A DNA stretch of 64,000 bases, from positions 1 through 64,000 of the forward strand of contig CAJJDP010000150.1 in the NCBI GenBank assembly GCA_905182995.1, in the 5' to 3' direction. Of this stretch, positions 39,485-52,500 are shown piece by piece. The notes below the pieces were generated by a model. The model had not been told where the DNA came from. It did no database searches and was given only the letters and a program-made list of their open reading frames with translations. The stretch comes from Paramecium octaurelia. Taxonomy: Eukaryota > Ciliophora > Oligohymenophorea > Peniculida > Parameciidae. Position 1 is the first letter of the stretch; each line of letters starts with the position of its first letter. Position numbers and translations under genes: made by a program.

Positions 39485-40945
39485 TCATTTTTTTTCATGT
39501 AATAAAATTCTATATGGTCTAACATCTTCTGAATTATTAATAACAAAATATCTTTTGCCTTCCATTTCCTTGCATTGTCGAATTTTTCTTGGATTAACTC
39601 TTGACATACAGATTACAGCAAATTATTTCTTACCAACTTAAGTGTATGTAGCATATCCATCTTTAAGACAGATATTTATCTAATCTGAGAAATAAATTCC
39701 ATCTCCGACATTTACTTCTTTTTTGAATTCATCTTAACATTTGTATTGAGAATAGCCATTATTACTACCAGGTTTTAAATTATTTTTTACAATTGAACTA
39801 ACAAAATGTTACTTTGTACCATGATACAAAATCCTCCATTCATTCTGGTTACCATTCATTAATATCCAATCTTAATTATCTCCATATTTTTTTATATTTA
39901 ATCCAAATCCATAACAACCTCTTGGAAAATAATAATCATATCTATGATACGGAGGTCCTCTTTGTTCTTTCTCAGTAGAACCATACCAATTCATATTGTG
40001 AGAAGGATTAAAATCATCAGAAGAAAGTGTAACTCCATTTGCACTAGCTTAAATAAAATAAACTACCTATTCTATCATGCCATTACAATATTCGTTTAAA
40101 AATTGTTATGCTTCAGGCTAATCCTTGATTAATTTTTAAATCTCATCTATATTTTTTCCTTTAATTTAAAAGTTAATTTAAAAACTTCCCTTTGATACTC
40201 CTAAAATTTCAATCTAATCAATTGAAATATTAAGCGAATTAGATAGTTTATATTTAAATTCGAATATATGCTGTTCTAATAATTGAGTATCTTTCACTAT
40301 TGAATCATAATCAAGATTAGTGTTTCTAACTTTAAGACAAGATTAGTCAGAGCCAAATGTTCCTATAACTGAATCAAATCCAAATGAGTTCTATTAGCTT
40401 GTAAACAATAATTCTCTATTTTAATCTCTCAATAATGATTCTTTTAACACGTAAAATGCTAATTCAGGATTTGAAATCTCAATATTCTGCTTTACATGTG
40501 GAATTGATTACACTAAACCTTAATCCTTTAATCTAGTAAATAGTTATTATTAATATTAATTTTTATAGAATTATTTTTGATTATTTGTAAGAGTATTATG
40601 ATTATCTATTTATTTAATTTCTTAGTTTAATGTTTATATTGATTGATGAATAGGTTGTTTACAAATTTCTTATTATATCAACGTTTAATTTGCTATTGGT
40701 TATACGATTTATTTAATCCTTTCCTTATATTGTAATTTTATCATTCTATCCTCTTGCTCCTATCTAAATTTTTCTTATTCAACCTTTTTTCTATTTTCTT
40801 CTTCAAGTTATAGCATCCTTTCTTCCTCCTATCTTATTTTTTCTTATTCAACTTTCCTTCTATTTTCTTCTTCAATAACTCTTTTTCTTTTCTTCTTTTC
40901 CAATTCTATTTATGCCTATTGAAAAAACTTAAAAATGAGATTCAT
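39485..40945 (-). CDS. Coiled-coil protein with PARP-like ADP-ribosyltransferase domain
   Basis: Intronless 486-residue protein. N-terminus: charged coiled coil with an internal repeat (RVIEEENRRKVEQEKIRQEEE and LEEENRKKVEQEKFRQEQE). Middle: helical. The C-terminal 250 residues hold WRILYHGTKQHFV, a conserved VGDGIYFSD, a YATY Tyr, and a closing VRPYRILLH. HGT plus GIYFS is the H-Y core of PARP/ADP-ribosyltransferase folds, so NAD-dependent modification or binding is predicted. The third catalytic position is uncertain. A shorter paralogue lies 1.7 kb upstream on the same strand. Substrate unknown. Confidence 0.7.
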
Positions 40946-41393
40946 TTATTTAAATTTAAGGTTGTATTTCTATCATAAAACTTAAATTTGCAATTTTATT
41001 CAATTAGGAAGGAAATAATAGAATTAATTTTATTTAATTTTAGTTTATAATTCAAATTGGATTTATAATAGAATTATAAATAATCTTTAATCCCTTAGAT
41101 AGTTTTCTAAGTAGTAGCACCTCTTATAGAAATATTCTTGAATAGTTAAGAGGAGTGTATATTTGAAAGCATATTTACTTCTACTTTCTAGAAATCAAAT
41201 AATATATTTCATACAATTATTATTTTTTATAAAATATCTGATATTTTTATTGTTACTAAAAGGGGTATCTAGACGTGAGATAGAATCAAATTATTTTCTC
41301 AATATATTTCTAATTTATATTGTTTTATTGATGATTGTAGAGAAGAAATCTAACACGATATGATGAGGATCGCAAAGATTTAAACGAATAAAT
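40946..41393. other. Intergenic, no gene resolved
   Basis: About 450 bp between the ART-like gene and the decayed histidine-kinase trace. A 66-codon plus-strand frame (41163-41363) is very hydrophobic and has no recognisable motif. Confidence 0.4.
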
Positions 41394-41672
41394 ATGGAAA
41401 TAGAAGGATAATTAGAGCAATTTGGACACCAGGATTCTTAGCATAAAAATTCTTAAGTCTTGTAATAATATAGTATTACCTTGCCATCTACTCTTTAGTT
41501 TCATTGTTTAGAAAGCAAAAGATAGAAAAGAATTAATGTTCAACATAATTTTGGTAAATAAACCTAATTAATTCTAACCAGCATTTCACATGAACTAAAA
41601 AAAATATTGAGATTTGTAATCAAAGATAAATTTCATCCACTCTTGAACTCAAGTTGTTTATTATAGTTTTGA
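41394..41672 (+). pseudogene. Remnant of a hybrid histidine kinase (HisKA region)
   Basis: A 92-codon open frame containing RINVQHNFGK followed by SISHELKKIL and HPLLNSSCLL. This tracks the phospho-accepting helix of Paramecium-type histidine kinases, where NSQHNF precedes SHELRTPLN and then LNSSK-LL. The His of the SHE motif is present but the RTPLN part is corrupted, the upstream sensor and downstream ATPase are absent, and the following 500 bp can be read as related sequence only by jumping frames. Best explained as a decayed gene copy; a chance match cannot be excluded. Confidence 0.4.
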
Positions 41673-42604
41673 TTTTCAGTTAGTATACAAATAACATTAA
41701 AAAGAGTGTCTCTAATAGGATTAATCACAATAATCAAATCTTATTTGTTAAAATTTGTTTTAACAAACCCATTTAGCATGAGATAAAATATAAATGCGAG
41801 GTTGGTTATTAAAAGAATCATTAATAGGTTAATTCAATCAATATTTTATGAAATAATTATAGGACCATTCAACATGATTCTTGATTGGTAAAAGTCATAT
41901 GAAATTATTTTGGGCTATCGCTAAAGCATGCTTAAGAGTGATGCTATTGAAGTTAATCAAGTTAATTTTGAGATTTTATATCTTCAAATTGAATGATAAC
42001 ATAAGATTAAATACTTTTCTAATTGTATCAACTATGAATCATTAAAGATATAAGTGATCACACTTAGCAGCTATTATTATTTTATAAAGTATCCTAAATA
42101 ATTTATTTTTTTTATTATATCTCATGTAATAAAAAGATGGCTAAATTAAATAAATTGAACAATTAAGTATTTATTGATGTATATCTAATAATTATATTTA
42201 TACATTTCCATCAAAATCTTCTCCTAGGAAAAAAGGCCATATAATAGATTATTTAAAATTGTATTAACTCTATTCATAATTATTTAATAAAAAACAGAAT
42301 ATTTTTACAAGTGCAAAAGCATTATTATAATAACAAGCGTGTGTTCTTGATAAATATTTTTGTAAAATTAAGTATAATTGAGATTCCTTATAAATAGTGT
42401 ATTCAATAATTTTCATGCAAGTTACACTCTGCACAACCAGAACTGTATAGATAAATAAAAATTCTTCAATATCTCAAATTTAAATTGAATTATAATTTAA
42501 TATCTTGTCATTTATGATTTAATAGCAATAATTGAAGTAATTATGATTATTAATACATAAATTAGAATATTTATAACTCAATTAAGTTTAGATTTCATAA
42601 GATA
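41673..42604. other. Intergenic, possible further pseudogene debris
   Basis: About 930 bp. Fragments such as SDAIEVNQVNFEILYLQIE (plus strand, near 41930-41990) could continue the histidine-kinase remnant, but no continuous frame exists. Nothing else was recognised. Confidence 0.35.
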
Positions 42605-43831
42605 TCATTTTTTTTCATGTAATAAAATTCTATAAGGCCTAATATCTTTTGACTCATTTACAACAAAATAGTTATGCGATTTCATCCCCTCACTTTATTT
42701 AATTTTTCTTGGATTAACTCTTGACATAAAGATTACAGCAAATTGTTTATTTCCAATTTAAGAGTATGTAGCATATCCATCTTTAATACAGACATTAAAA
42801 TTATTTGAAAAATAAATTCCAATTCCAACCTTCACTTGGTTATTGAATTCATCAAAACAGAGGTTATCAGAATAGCCATTATTACTACCAGGTTTTAAAT
42901 TATTTTTTACAATTGAACTAACAAAATGTTACTTTGTACCATGATACAAAATCCTCCATTCATTCTGGTTACCGTTCTTTTATATCCAATCCTAATTATC
43001 TCCATATTTTTTTATATTTAATCCAAAACCATAACAACCTCTTGGAAAATAATAATCATATCTATGATAAGAAGGTCCTCTTTGTTCTTTCTCAGGAAAA
43101 CCATCCCAAATCTTATTGTAATAAGGATTAAAATCATCAGAAGAAAGTGCAACTCCATTTGCACTAGCTTAATCAAAATAAGCTATCTATTCAATTTTGC
43201 CATTACAATATTCCTTCAAAAATTGTTATGCTTAAGGCTTATTCTTAATCTAGTTTTAAATCTCATCGATATTTTTTCCTGTAATTTAAAAGTTAATTTC
43301 AAAACTTCCCTTTGATACTCCCAAAATTTCAATTTAATCAATTGAAATATTCAGTGAATTTGATAGTTTTTATTTAAATTCTATTATATGCTGTTCTAAT
43401 AATTGAGTATCTTTCACTATTGAATCGTAATCAAGATTAGTGTTTCTAACTTTAAGACAAGATTAGTCAGAGCCAAATGTTCCTAAAATTGAATCGACTC
43501 CAAATGTAAGCAATTAATCTCTATTTTGATCTCTTAATAAAGATTCTTTTAAAACATAAAGTGCTAATTCAGGATTTGAAGCCTCAATATTCTAATTTAC
43601 ATGAGGAATTTATTTAACCTCGTTTAATTTAGTCAATAATAACTGTTAATATTAATGTTTATAGTATTATTTTTGATTATTTGTAAGATCATCATTATTA
43701 TCTAAGTTTATAATTTCTTATTTTAATGTTTATATTTATTGTTGAATTGATTGCTTACAAATATTTTATTATATTGATGTCTATTTTACAATAGGCTATA
43801 GTTGTTAAGCCTCACTATTTCGGACTAACAT
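42605..43831 (-). CDS. PARP-like ADP-ribosyltransferase-domain protein, short paralogue
   Basis: Intronless 408-residue protein closely similar to the gene at 39485-40945 across its last 400 residues: the same WRILYHGTKQHF, VGIGIYFS, YATYSQIG and RPYRILLHEKK. It lacks the charged coiled-coil N-terminus of its neighbour and starts directly in the Gln-rich linker (MLVRNSEAQQL...). The frame is intact, so it is a diverged tandem duplicate rather than a pseudogene. Predicted NAD-linked transferase or binding domain; function otherwise unknown. Confidence 0.68.
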
Positions 43832-44727
43832 TTAATTCATATTATAAATATCAAATAAATATTTGGTTTTTTAAGTTTATCAAATGAAATTAGCATTTAA
43901 TAGAATTACATTATTTTTAATAGAATTCTTGATTCCAGAAACATTGGAAATTATTTTTCTGCCTTTTTTAAAATTAAATTATTAATAGAAAAAATAAATA
44001 AATAATATTCTCAAAAACTAACAATTTAGTGTAATAAAATTGGTAGCGTAAACCATAATTCTCCAATTTAACAAAAATACAATTTAATAATATTTGGCTA
44101 TTCTCATACAAAGAAAATTTTGAGAGAAGGAAATCTGAAATATAATTATAATATAAAATGGCCTTTCTTGATTTTCTGAGTAGAAAGATTTATTTGTATC
44201 AAATATATATAACATCTAATAGCAGTTTCTTGGAAAAAAACTTCTAAATTCAACTAAAAAACAAATATAAAGTGTTAAATACAAGATATTCCTACTAATT
44301 AAGAATTGGATGGTGGTAAGCTTTTTATAAAAATTTTGATATTTTCAGGTTTATCTCTTAGGACATGCAAAAGGTTTTTCATCCAAGTTTCTTAACATAT
44401 GATTCTCGAATTAGCTTTGAAAATTAAGGATAAAAAATTTCTTTAAATCTTAATTAATAATTATATATTTGTTTAATCTGAATAAAAGAAATTTTTCTCA
44501 ACTCTATATCAAATTAAGCAAGAAGGTAATTAATCTGTATAAGTGTTACTTTTTGTAGATTTAGGAAGTTAATAATTGTTTATAATAAAATAATACTTAT
44601 AGTGGAATCTATTATTGAAAATTACAATGTTATTAGTGTTTAGAGCTTTCATATAGCTTCAAATCGAAGGGTCTATATTATAAATTCTTAGTTTCTTTAT
44701 CTTTTAGAATTTATTAATATTTATATA
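43832..44727. other. Intergenic, no gene resolved
   Basis: About 900 bp of AT-rich DNA upstream of two divergent genes. A plus-strand stretch at about 44300-44520 can be read with a 33-nt GTAAG...CAG intron into GGLSLRTCKRFF, faintly like the G2 box of a histidine-kinase ATPase, but the match is too weak to call. Confidence 0.35.
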
Positions 44728-47572
44728 ATGAATTGTTTAAAAATGCAATAAATATACTAATATCCTTGGTTAATAGATGTACCTCCTTATTTAGCTTCCT
44801 ATTGTGTTGGGTATCACAAAGAATATCCATTTTCTTTGTATCAGTACGTGTTTGAGCCTGACATAATGATGAAACCAAATTATAAAGCCATCAAAACATT
44901 TGATCCTTAAGAACTTGTAAGATATTTGCAAAATAATTTTCCTTTGATAAGAAGAAATATTTTTCAATTTGAGGATTAGATGAAACAGTTAAATTAAATA
45001 TTTGGACAAATTGTTATAAAAGGTAATGTATATTTAAATATATTAGGTTTCCACATTGATGATTTTTTTAAATAATTCTGTTTTGTTTTGGAGTAAAAAT
45101 TGCATAAGTTCTTTGATGATCTTGATTAATATTTATTCAAATTGAATGGAAAATAGACATAAGAATTGATACCAGGTGACTACCGAATTGGGGATACTCG
45201 AAAACATATTAGATAAAAATTAATAGATATGTCAAACGATCTTGTGTCTAAGTTTGCTTCAAGAACAACTCCACAAGAATATGATAGGGAAGTTATAAGA
45301 AAAATTGATCAAATTTTAAGAATCTATGAATTATTAAAGTATGAATATGGATGGCATTTTCTCATAAATATCACAAAATTCAATCTAGAAGATCTATTGG
45401 AAAGGCTTTGTAATAATGAACCCACCTAATTTTAAAAAATAGATGAATTGATTGAATCCATGTTTATTATTTCAATGAAAAAAATTAAGGATGTTATGGA
45501 ACATGAAAGTACAAGTCCACTCTTTGTTTTTAATAAGAATGCTGTGTTGTCTAGGTAATTTTATTATTTTATCATCAAGATTTCATTCAATTATCAATGA
45601 TAGATAAGATCCCTAAATGTCCACTGATGATTTGTATTACATTAGTAAAACGGTATGTATGAGAGATAGAAGAATCATTTACAAAGAATTTTGTGATTAA
45701 ATCAATTAGGAACTTAAAGAAATTGCTCCTGAATATTTCTAATTTGCAACAACAGAAAAGTGCGAATATTAGAAGGAAAGAGAAGAACTTCATAAAATAT
45801 TATTAAAAACTTAAAATGATTGGGAGTCGTTAAAGGAAGATGAAATTTACTATCTAATTTTAGAGGATAGAATCAATGAAGAGGATTTAAGAAAGGTTCC
45901 CTTGACAACTGAGCGATAGTTACATTAATTGTAAAATTTAAATGCCTTTGCAATCAAAGCTTCCAATCTATAATATGATGCAACAACTTTATTTCAGAAG
46001 ATCTTGGATCACAAAGATAAGTCGAAAGCCTATTTTGAAACTAAACTCCAAGAGGCTTTGGATAAGGCAAAATAATATTATATCAAAATGACTCCTGGTA
46101 GAACGCCATCCTCAAATTAAATTAAATAATATGTAGACAGTCTTTATAGTGAATTAGCCAACTTATTGAACTCAGATTTCTCTAAGTGTTAAAGATAAAT
46201 GTCATAAACTGATAAGTCTGTTGAACAATAGCTTGCTAGAAACAATCAGAATCCTTATTTATAATAAGTAGAAACGGATCTTTAAAAGTAACAACAGGTT
46301 AGAGATCATTTGTAAAAAAATCCATTTATAGATACCCAAATACAAAAACCAATAACAAACCCTGATCCTCTTACACATTCTCTTCAAAAAGAACCATCAG
46401 ATACAACTAATATTTCTTAATAAGAATCGTCAATTTATGTTGATCCTCCTTAAAATAAAGCATCAACAAAGACTTATCCTCCACAACAACAACCATAAAC
46501 TAATATTTCTCCTTCTGAGAAGATCCATGAAAGATAGGCAGAACCATCAAATCCAATAGAATTAAATCAGAAAAATATTATAGGACTTAATTAATCCTTT
46601 TAGTCTTAGATATCATCTGGTAGCGAATTTAATCCCAAACACGATGATAAGGTTACTAAAATTTTAAAGGAAAAATACTAGCCTAAAATTGAAGTAGAGG
46701 AGATTGATTAGAATTTTATAACCCCAGAAATGCTGCCCTTAATAAATAAGTATATTAAAGGAACAAAATATGGAAAAAAAACGACAATTAAAATGAAAGA
46801 ATTTAATTCTTTTGAATATGTGATTTAACTGTTTGAAGATTTTATTACATAAGATGAGGTTTACTTGTTAGATTTTGATGTAGTAAAAAAGCTATTTGAT
46901 ATTTTTGAAAAATTAATTTCTTAGGAAGAAGTTTAAGATGATGTTTAAAGATTAGTTACTTAGATAGAGAGGACATATCAGGAAATTACAGGAAGAGAAA
47001 ACTTTGTTGAATCAAAAATCTTTTTCCCATTACAAAATAACCCATTTTTGTTTTACTTAGTTGAAAAAGATCCTATTTCAAAATAATTAAAATTATATTA
47101 CGATAAATAGCCAAATGAAGATCATATGGGGGAAGAATTTGATCGTTTTTTGTTCTTTTTGTAATAGGTTTTCTATTGTGAAGAGTTTGAAATTTCTTAA
47201 GTGATTCTTCCACCTTAATCAAAAAAAAAACTTGATTCATTTGGAGCTGATGGCTACTATATAAAGTATATGATGACAGTTTTTGCAATTATTTATGAGT
47301 AATAAAATATTAAGGAAAACATTATTATTAATGATGACACAATTGCAAGAGCATTTTGGGCTTTAAATTAATATACTGAATTGTACACAACATTGTAGGA
47401 AAATGAGGAAAATGTTAGAAATACCTTTACTGAAATGGTAGAATAGGCACAAAAGAATAATAATACTGTAATAATTACATAAATAGTATAACCTTACTTA
47501 GAAAAAGGAATTTAAAATTTATCATTAGTAAAAATTAAACATTATATTTTAGCAAGTGTAAGAGATTTATGA
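44728..47572 (+). CDS. Large Gln-rich protein of unknown function
   Basis: 931 residues from MNCLKMQQIYQYPW to TGA with two introns (45023-45046 and 45555-45579). The N-terminal third looks globular and helical (PPYLASYCVGYHKEYPF, NNFPLIRRNIFQFEDQM, KYEYGWHFLINITKF). The middle (about 470-620) is a Gln/Pro/Ser linker, and the C-terminal 300 residues are again helical (EEFDRFLFFLQQVFYCEEF). No signal peptide, membrane segment or catalytic motif was recognised. The first intron (24 nt) has no in-frame TGA, so it could instead be coding. Confidence 0.7.
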
Positions 47573-49025
47573 CCACTTCTTGTCAAATAAGGTTATAAAA
47601 TAAGCCTTTATCTCTATAGAAATTGATATTTAAGAATAAGAATAAAAGAATTGTTTGTATGTTCATCTATAAAAAGTTTAACAACTTAATTTTCTATAGG
47701 TATAATCATTAAATTTAGCTAGATATTTATGCTAAAAGGGCATAAAAACTTCAATGAAGATATGTGTAACATACTATTGATGGATACAGACTTATTTACA
47801 AAATAAATTTACTTAGATTTTCCAAGACATAACATTTTATCAAATTATATTGAAGTTTCCCTTGGAGCTTTTTACCATCTTGTAGTAGAGTAAAATTTAA
47901 CTCCAAAAGAGGCAATGGCAAATTTATTTTTCTCGGTAGTGCCATATAATCTAATTTTAAAATAATAAGAATGATTTTATTAAAATAATAATAATTAAGT
48001 AATGTGTTTTACAAAATCATATATTAAAATCAATTGTCTTAATTAAGTAAAATAGATTACTGCCAACTACATTGCTTAAGGAAATGACACTGTTAATTGG
48101 AATCACTTTGAATCCTTAAATATTCTTAATTCACCTATTTATTTTTATTAAATCATCAATTTATTTTTATAGAATTCTAGAAGGCCTTTAATTATTTAGG
48201 ATTACAAACTCTCTATTTGATTGTAATTTTATCCATTATGTTAATCTAACTTTAGGTTCACTTATTATGCATTGAATCTATCACATTTTTAATTATTTAT
48301 TTAGAAATAAATACAAGTTTTAACAAAGATAGTAATGTTCCTTATAAAAATATCACTTTTCAAATTTGTAATTGCAAATTCTCCATTATGATATTATAGG
48401 ATATATTTGAAGCGGTTTCTTCTATTATCTCAACCTTCATCAGGTTACTTAGAATAAATTTGACACATTTGGATTTAACTCTTTAATAAAAGAATAATAA
48501 AATATTCTCATTGAAAACTTATGATTAATATTAAATTTGTTCATTCTTTTTTTATTTTAAGAATCTTAATATTAGAAAAAGTATTAAAGTGTATTGAAAA
48601 ACATTGATTTAATCGAAATGATCTACTATATGATTCCAACAGTAGAATAAGAGATGAATTATTGAATCTTCTTTATGAAAAATTTGAAGCACTCTTATAA
48701 AATATGAGTTTCATTATGGTTAACAAAATAGATAATAATAAACTTATAAAAAGCCATAAGACAATGTAGAAGATTTCCATTAATCTTAGTGGAACTCATA
48801 ATTGTACTTAGGTTTTTTCATATAGTTAAATCAAAAGAATTTCTCAAAACTTCTGTAATTATCATAATGATTGCAGATGATTTTATTGGATTTCTATTGG
48901 TTTATTATTTTTTTGAATTAAGCAAGTAAAATGATAGTAATTGAGGATTATTTTAAGGAAGCTCATGTCTTTGTGTACGTTATTTAAATATAATTATTAT
49001 TTAAAGAATTATAAAACATTAATTA
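47573..49025. other. Gene-poor stretch with fragmentary plus-strand coding
   Basis: About 1.45 kb, long for this genome. Several protein-like plus-strand fragments lie in different frames: 47729-47974, 48003-48230 (MCFTKSYIKINCLNQ...), and about 48614-48880 (NRNDLLYDSNSRIRDELLNLL...). No set of short introns that I tried joins them without TGA. A decayed gene is the most economical reading; a real gene with unseen introns remains possible. Confidence 0.4.
47729..47974 (+). pseudogene. Small ORF, probable fragment of a decayed gene
   Basis: 81-codon frame MLKGHKNFNEDM...VPYNLILKQQE ending in TGA. It reads like a piece of a folded helical protein (TDLFTKQIYLDFPRHN, IEVSLGAFYHLVVEQN) and may have an upstream exon across a 19-nt GTATAATC...TTTAG gap. 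No family is recognised. Listed because amino-acid usage looks coding, not because a complete gene is evident. Confidence 0.35.
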
Positions 49026-49395
49026 TCATTTGAACACGTAGTAAAGCGTTCCTATAAAGACAAACAATAAAATGGTTAAAAAGATGATAATGCGTCGATC
49101 TTATTAATCTCTTGATCCAATAAGCTTAATGATTCCTTATGATAGTCCCAAATCACCGATCGTATAATTCACTTTATTTTGTATTCTCTATTTTGATAAT
49201 AAGAAGTACTTTGAGAGAGTCATTTTGCCTTTTGAATGATTCCAAGACGTCTTCCCCTATTTGCAAGCTTTCTTCGGCCAATCGATGAGAATAATTCAAA
49301 GAATTTTATTGATCAATCATGAGCCCAACATTACTATTGCTTGAATTCTATCGGAATCCATTATTAAATGCTTTTGAGTTTGTGTTCGGTCTCAT
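49026..49395 (-). CDS. Membrin/GOSR2-like Qb-SNARE, N-terminally short
   Basis: 115-residue tail-anchored SNARE. The SNARE helix (NYSHRLAEESLQIGEDVLE, SFKRQNDSLKRIQNKVNYT) runs into GDLGLSQGIIKLIGSRDQQD, matching the LGLSNTVMRLIEKR signature just before the membrane anchor of membrin (ER-Golgi Qb-SNARE). A single C-terminal membrane segment (RRIIIFLTILLFVFIGTLYY) follows. One 22-nt intron, 49188-49209. Membrins are usually about 210 residues with an N-terminal three-helix domain; here the frame closes 5' of MRPNTNSKAF with no exon found, so that domain is missing or lies in an exon I could not join. Confidence 0.68.
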
Positions 49396-49554
49396 TATTA
49401 TTTTTTGTTATTTTAATATTTAAAATAGTTGTCATTTTAATAATGTGATTCTTGTCAATGAAGAGAATACATGGATGAATTCTTCAAGGTTTAGATGATA
49501 AATAATAATACGAAAGAATATGGATTATTTCGATATATAAATATATTTTAATTA

Positions 49555-52500
49555 ATGAGACCTAGTTCTCGATAAAGACCTGGATCTTTGACAACTCGAT
49601 ATCAAACTCCTCAAAGAACGCCATAAAGATTTAGTAAAGAGGTATATTTTTAGAGGAAACTTAAACATTTCACATTTGATTTGAGTTCCTCTATGATCAA
49701 TGAATGCATTCCTGTAAAAAAGTAGTTGAAACCCACAATTCACATTTAGCAATTGGGCAATAGAATTAAGAAATTTGCATATTTGCCATTGCATTTATTT
49801 GAAGATAGTTCTTTTGACAGATTTTCTAATCAGGATTTATTTTTGAAAATATAAAGATCTGGTTCAATCACTGCATTCATTCTCAATAATCAGAATGAAT
49901 TTGTGGAGGGGAAGATTGTTGATTACAATCATCAGACCTAATTATTCAATTATCAGAGTAACGATTAATTTGGAGAAATTTCAAGACTTTATTTTGTATG
50001 TGATTTTGAAAATGTTAAACTGTATGTGCAGAAATTCGAGAAGGCTTTGAATGATCGAGAGGCAATGGATAATATATTGAGATACAATTATTATATTGAT
50101 AATATGCAGACTCAAGACATTCCTGAATTGTCAGTCGATAAGATTTAGAGGATTCAAAAATTGATAGGGAAAGTTGAGTAGGGACATGCAATTTAAATTA
50201 ATACCCATTATAAGAGAGTATAAAATGAGATGCAATTAAATTAATACTTAAAACACAATAAGGATGTCTTAAATTTCTAATTGGCTATCAAAGGGTCTAA
50301 AACTGTTATCCCAGAATTTGGGAAGATTTAATTGAAATTCAAGGAGATGATGATTGTTCATAGAGATTTTGTTGATCATCAACCAACGTCATTTGAAATG
50401 GTTAAGAAACAATTTCAAGAGATATCCCTCTTTGTTTTACCTGAGCTGATCAAATCCTTCTTCCACATAAACGAACTCAACAATTACATATCTTCTCTTG
50501 AATTACTGTATTGGGATAAGAAACCTTACTCCATTTTGTAATTGAAAGAAAAGCAGGATCAATTAGTGAGTCGTTAGTTCAAGGTCATCTCTAAATGGAG
50601 TGAAAGAACCAAAGCAATAATGAAGGATGGTCTATCAGAATTGGAATAGAGGGGAGTGATTCTATAGGATAATCGATTAAAAAGGATAGTGTCAGTTATA
50701 AGGATAAAGCAATTAGATTCATTGTCAAAGTTAATTATTGATAATGTGACTAATTTTAGATTGAATTTCCAAAAAAAGAAATAGAGTGTGTTTTAAATAT
50801 CAGTTGGATATTTTGGTGGTTTTTAGTATTCCTTTGATGTATTAGAGATTACTAACATTTATTGCAACAGCTTTGCCAATCAGTTATTGGAATTGAGTAA
50901 GATTAGGGATCCTGAATGTATTATGAATATATCAGATCTTATGTATTTATAATGCATTTCATAAAAAGATTAAATAATCTAAGACTTTGTGGAAGAATTA
51001 ACAATTACAGTATAAAGGATTAATAGTAAGTTAATAGATCACCTTAAAAAGTACATAAAGTATCAATACATTTTTGAATGGAAATTAGAGGATTTTGTAA
51101 AAGATTGCACTACTGCTGAGGATGTTTTTGATCTCCAATTATTTAAGCAATAGATATTGAAACTCTAATCCTTGCAAATACAATTGACTAAGGAAATGGC
51201 TCCAACTGATTGGGTGTCTATTTTCATCATCGACAATACACATCTATTGTTTTAAATAAATCAACTATTGGAGAAGAATATCATCTAAATGCTGGAATAC
51301 ATTTCAGGTTTAGCCAATAATCAAATAAAGGAGACCACTCTACAATTTCAGAAGCTAATGTTGATGATTAAGAAATAGAACAATGACATAATTGGATTGG
51401 AGAATCATAAAAATTTCTTGAATCATGGAGTTGCTGAGCACATTCACGAATTAGAAATAAATATCAAGCAAACTCTTAAGGTTTATGAAATATTGGATGA
51501 GTTGTCATATATAAGTTCTTCTGAGTAGATGAAAGAGAGATGGAATATGTTATCATATGTTAATATGTGTAAATAGTAGATAACTGAGAGTTTAGAGGAT
51601 TTGATGGAGAAGAGAATTCAATAGAAGTACGATTTCCAGTAAGAATTATTGCATTTCAAGTACACAATTGATGATTCAGAACGTAAAATCAATAATTTTG
51701 TTAAGAACTTCAGTGTGAATTAAACAAATGATTAGACTTTTATGAAAGAATTATTGGATCTGAAACAATAAGCAGTTTTAATGAATCAATATGAAACAGT
51801 GTTTAATTTGTAATAGAGTAATTTTGGGAAGATAGATTTCATAATTCAGCAACTATAACCTCTGGAGAATTTGTAGAGGTTGATGAAACAATGGAAGAAC
51901 AATACTTGGATGTAGATGAAGATAAGTGAGTTGAATACAAAGCAAATTTAGGAATTCACAGAGAATAGTCTAATTGAATTATAAGAAATATTGGTATTTT
52001 CTAATGAGAAGAAGATGACATCAATTACCCAATTATCATAGAGTTTATTATTCGAAATCAAGGAGTTCAGTCCACATTTACCATTAATAGTGGCATTGAC
52101 AGAACCAGGGATGAGACAAAGACATTGGGATCAATTAAATCAGTTGATTGCTCAATAAGTGGATTATGGGAGCAAACCTCTATAAGAACTATTAAGCCTT
52201 TTTCATTAGGATATTCGAAAATAAGTCATCGAAATTAGTTTTATTGCAAAATAAGAATTGATTGTTGAGTAGACATATCTACAATTATGCAATGACTTTC
52301 ACAATTTGACTGCTTAGATTATTAAACCTAGGATATAGTTACAGAATTGCTAATACAACAAATTGATCAATTTGGAGTAGTTATTTTAGAGATTGGATGA
52401 TTCCTTATGTTCTCTCAGTATAATATTGCAATCGAAGTATCATGATCCTTGGATACAAGAGTTGGCCTAATTGGAAAGTCAAATGATATACACTTAAAAT

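Noticed and set aside
43832..44727. Histidine-kinase ATPase fragment near 44300
   Set aside because: Only a few residues (GGLSLRTCKR) resemble the family and need an assumed intron; too weak to annotate.
47569..47640. Second ATGA overlap at the end of the Gln-rich gene
   Set aside because: The frame from this ATG closes quickly and no gene can be built from it, so the overlap is chance.
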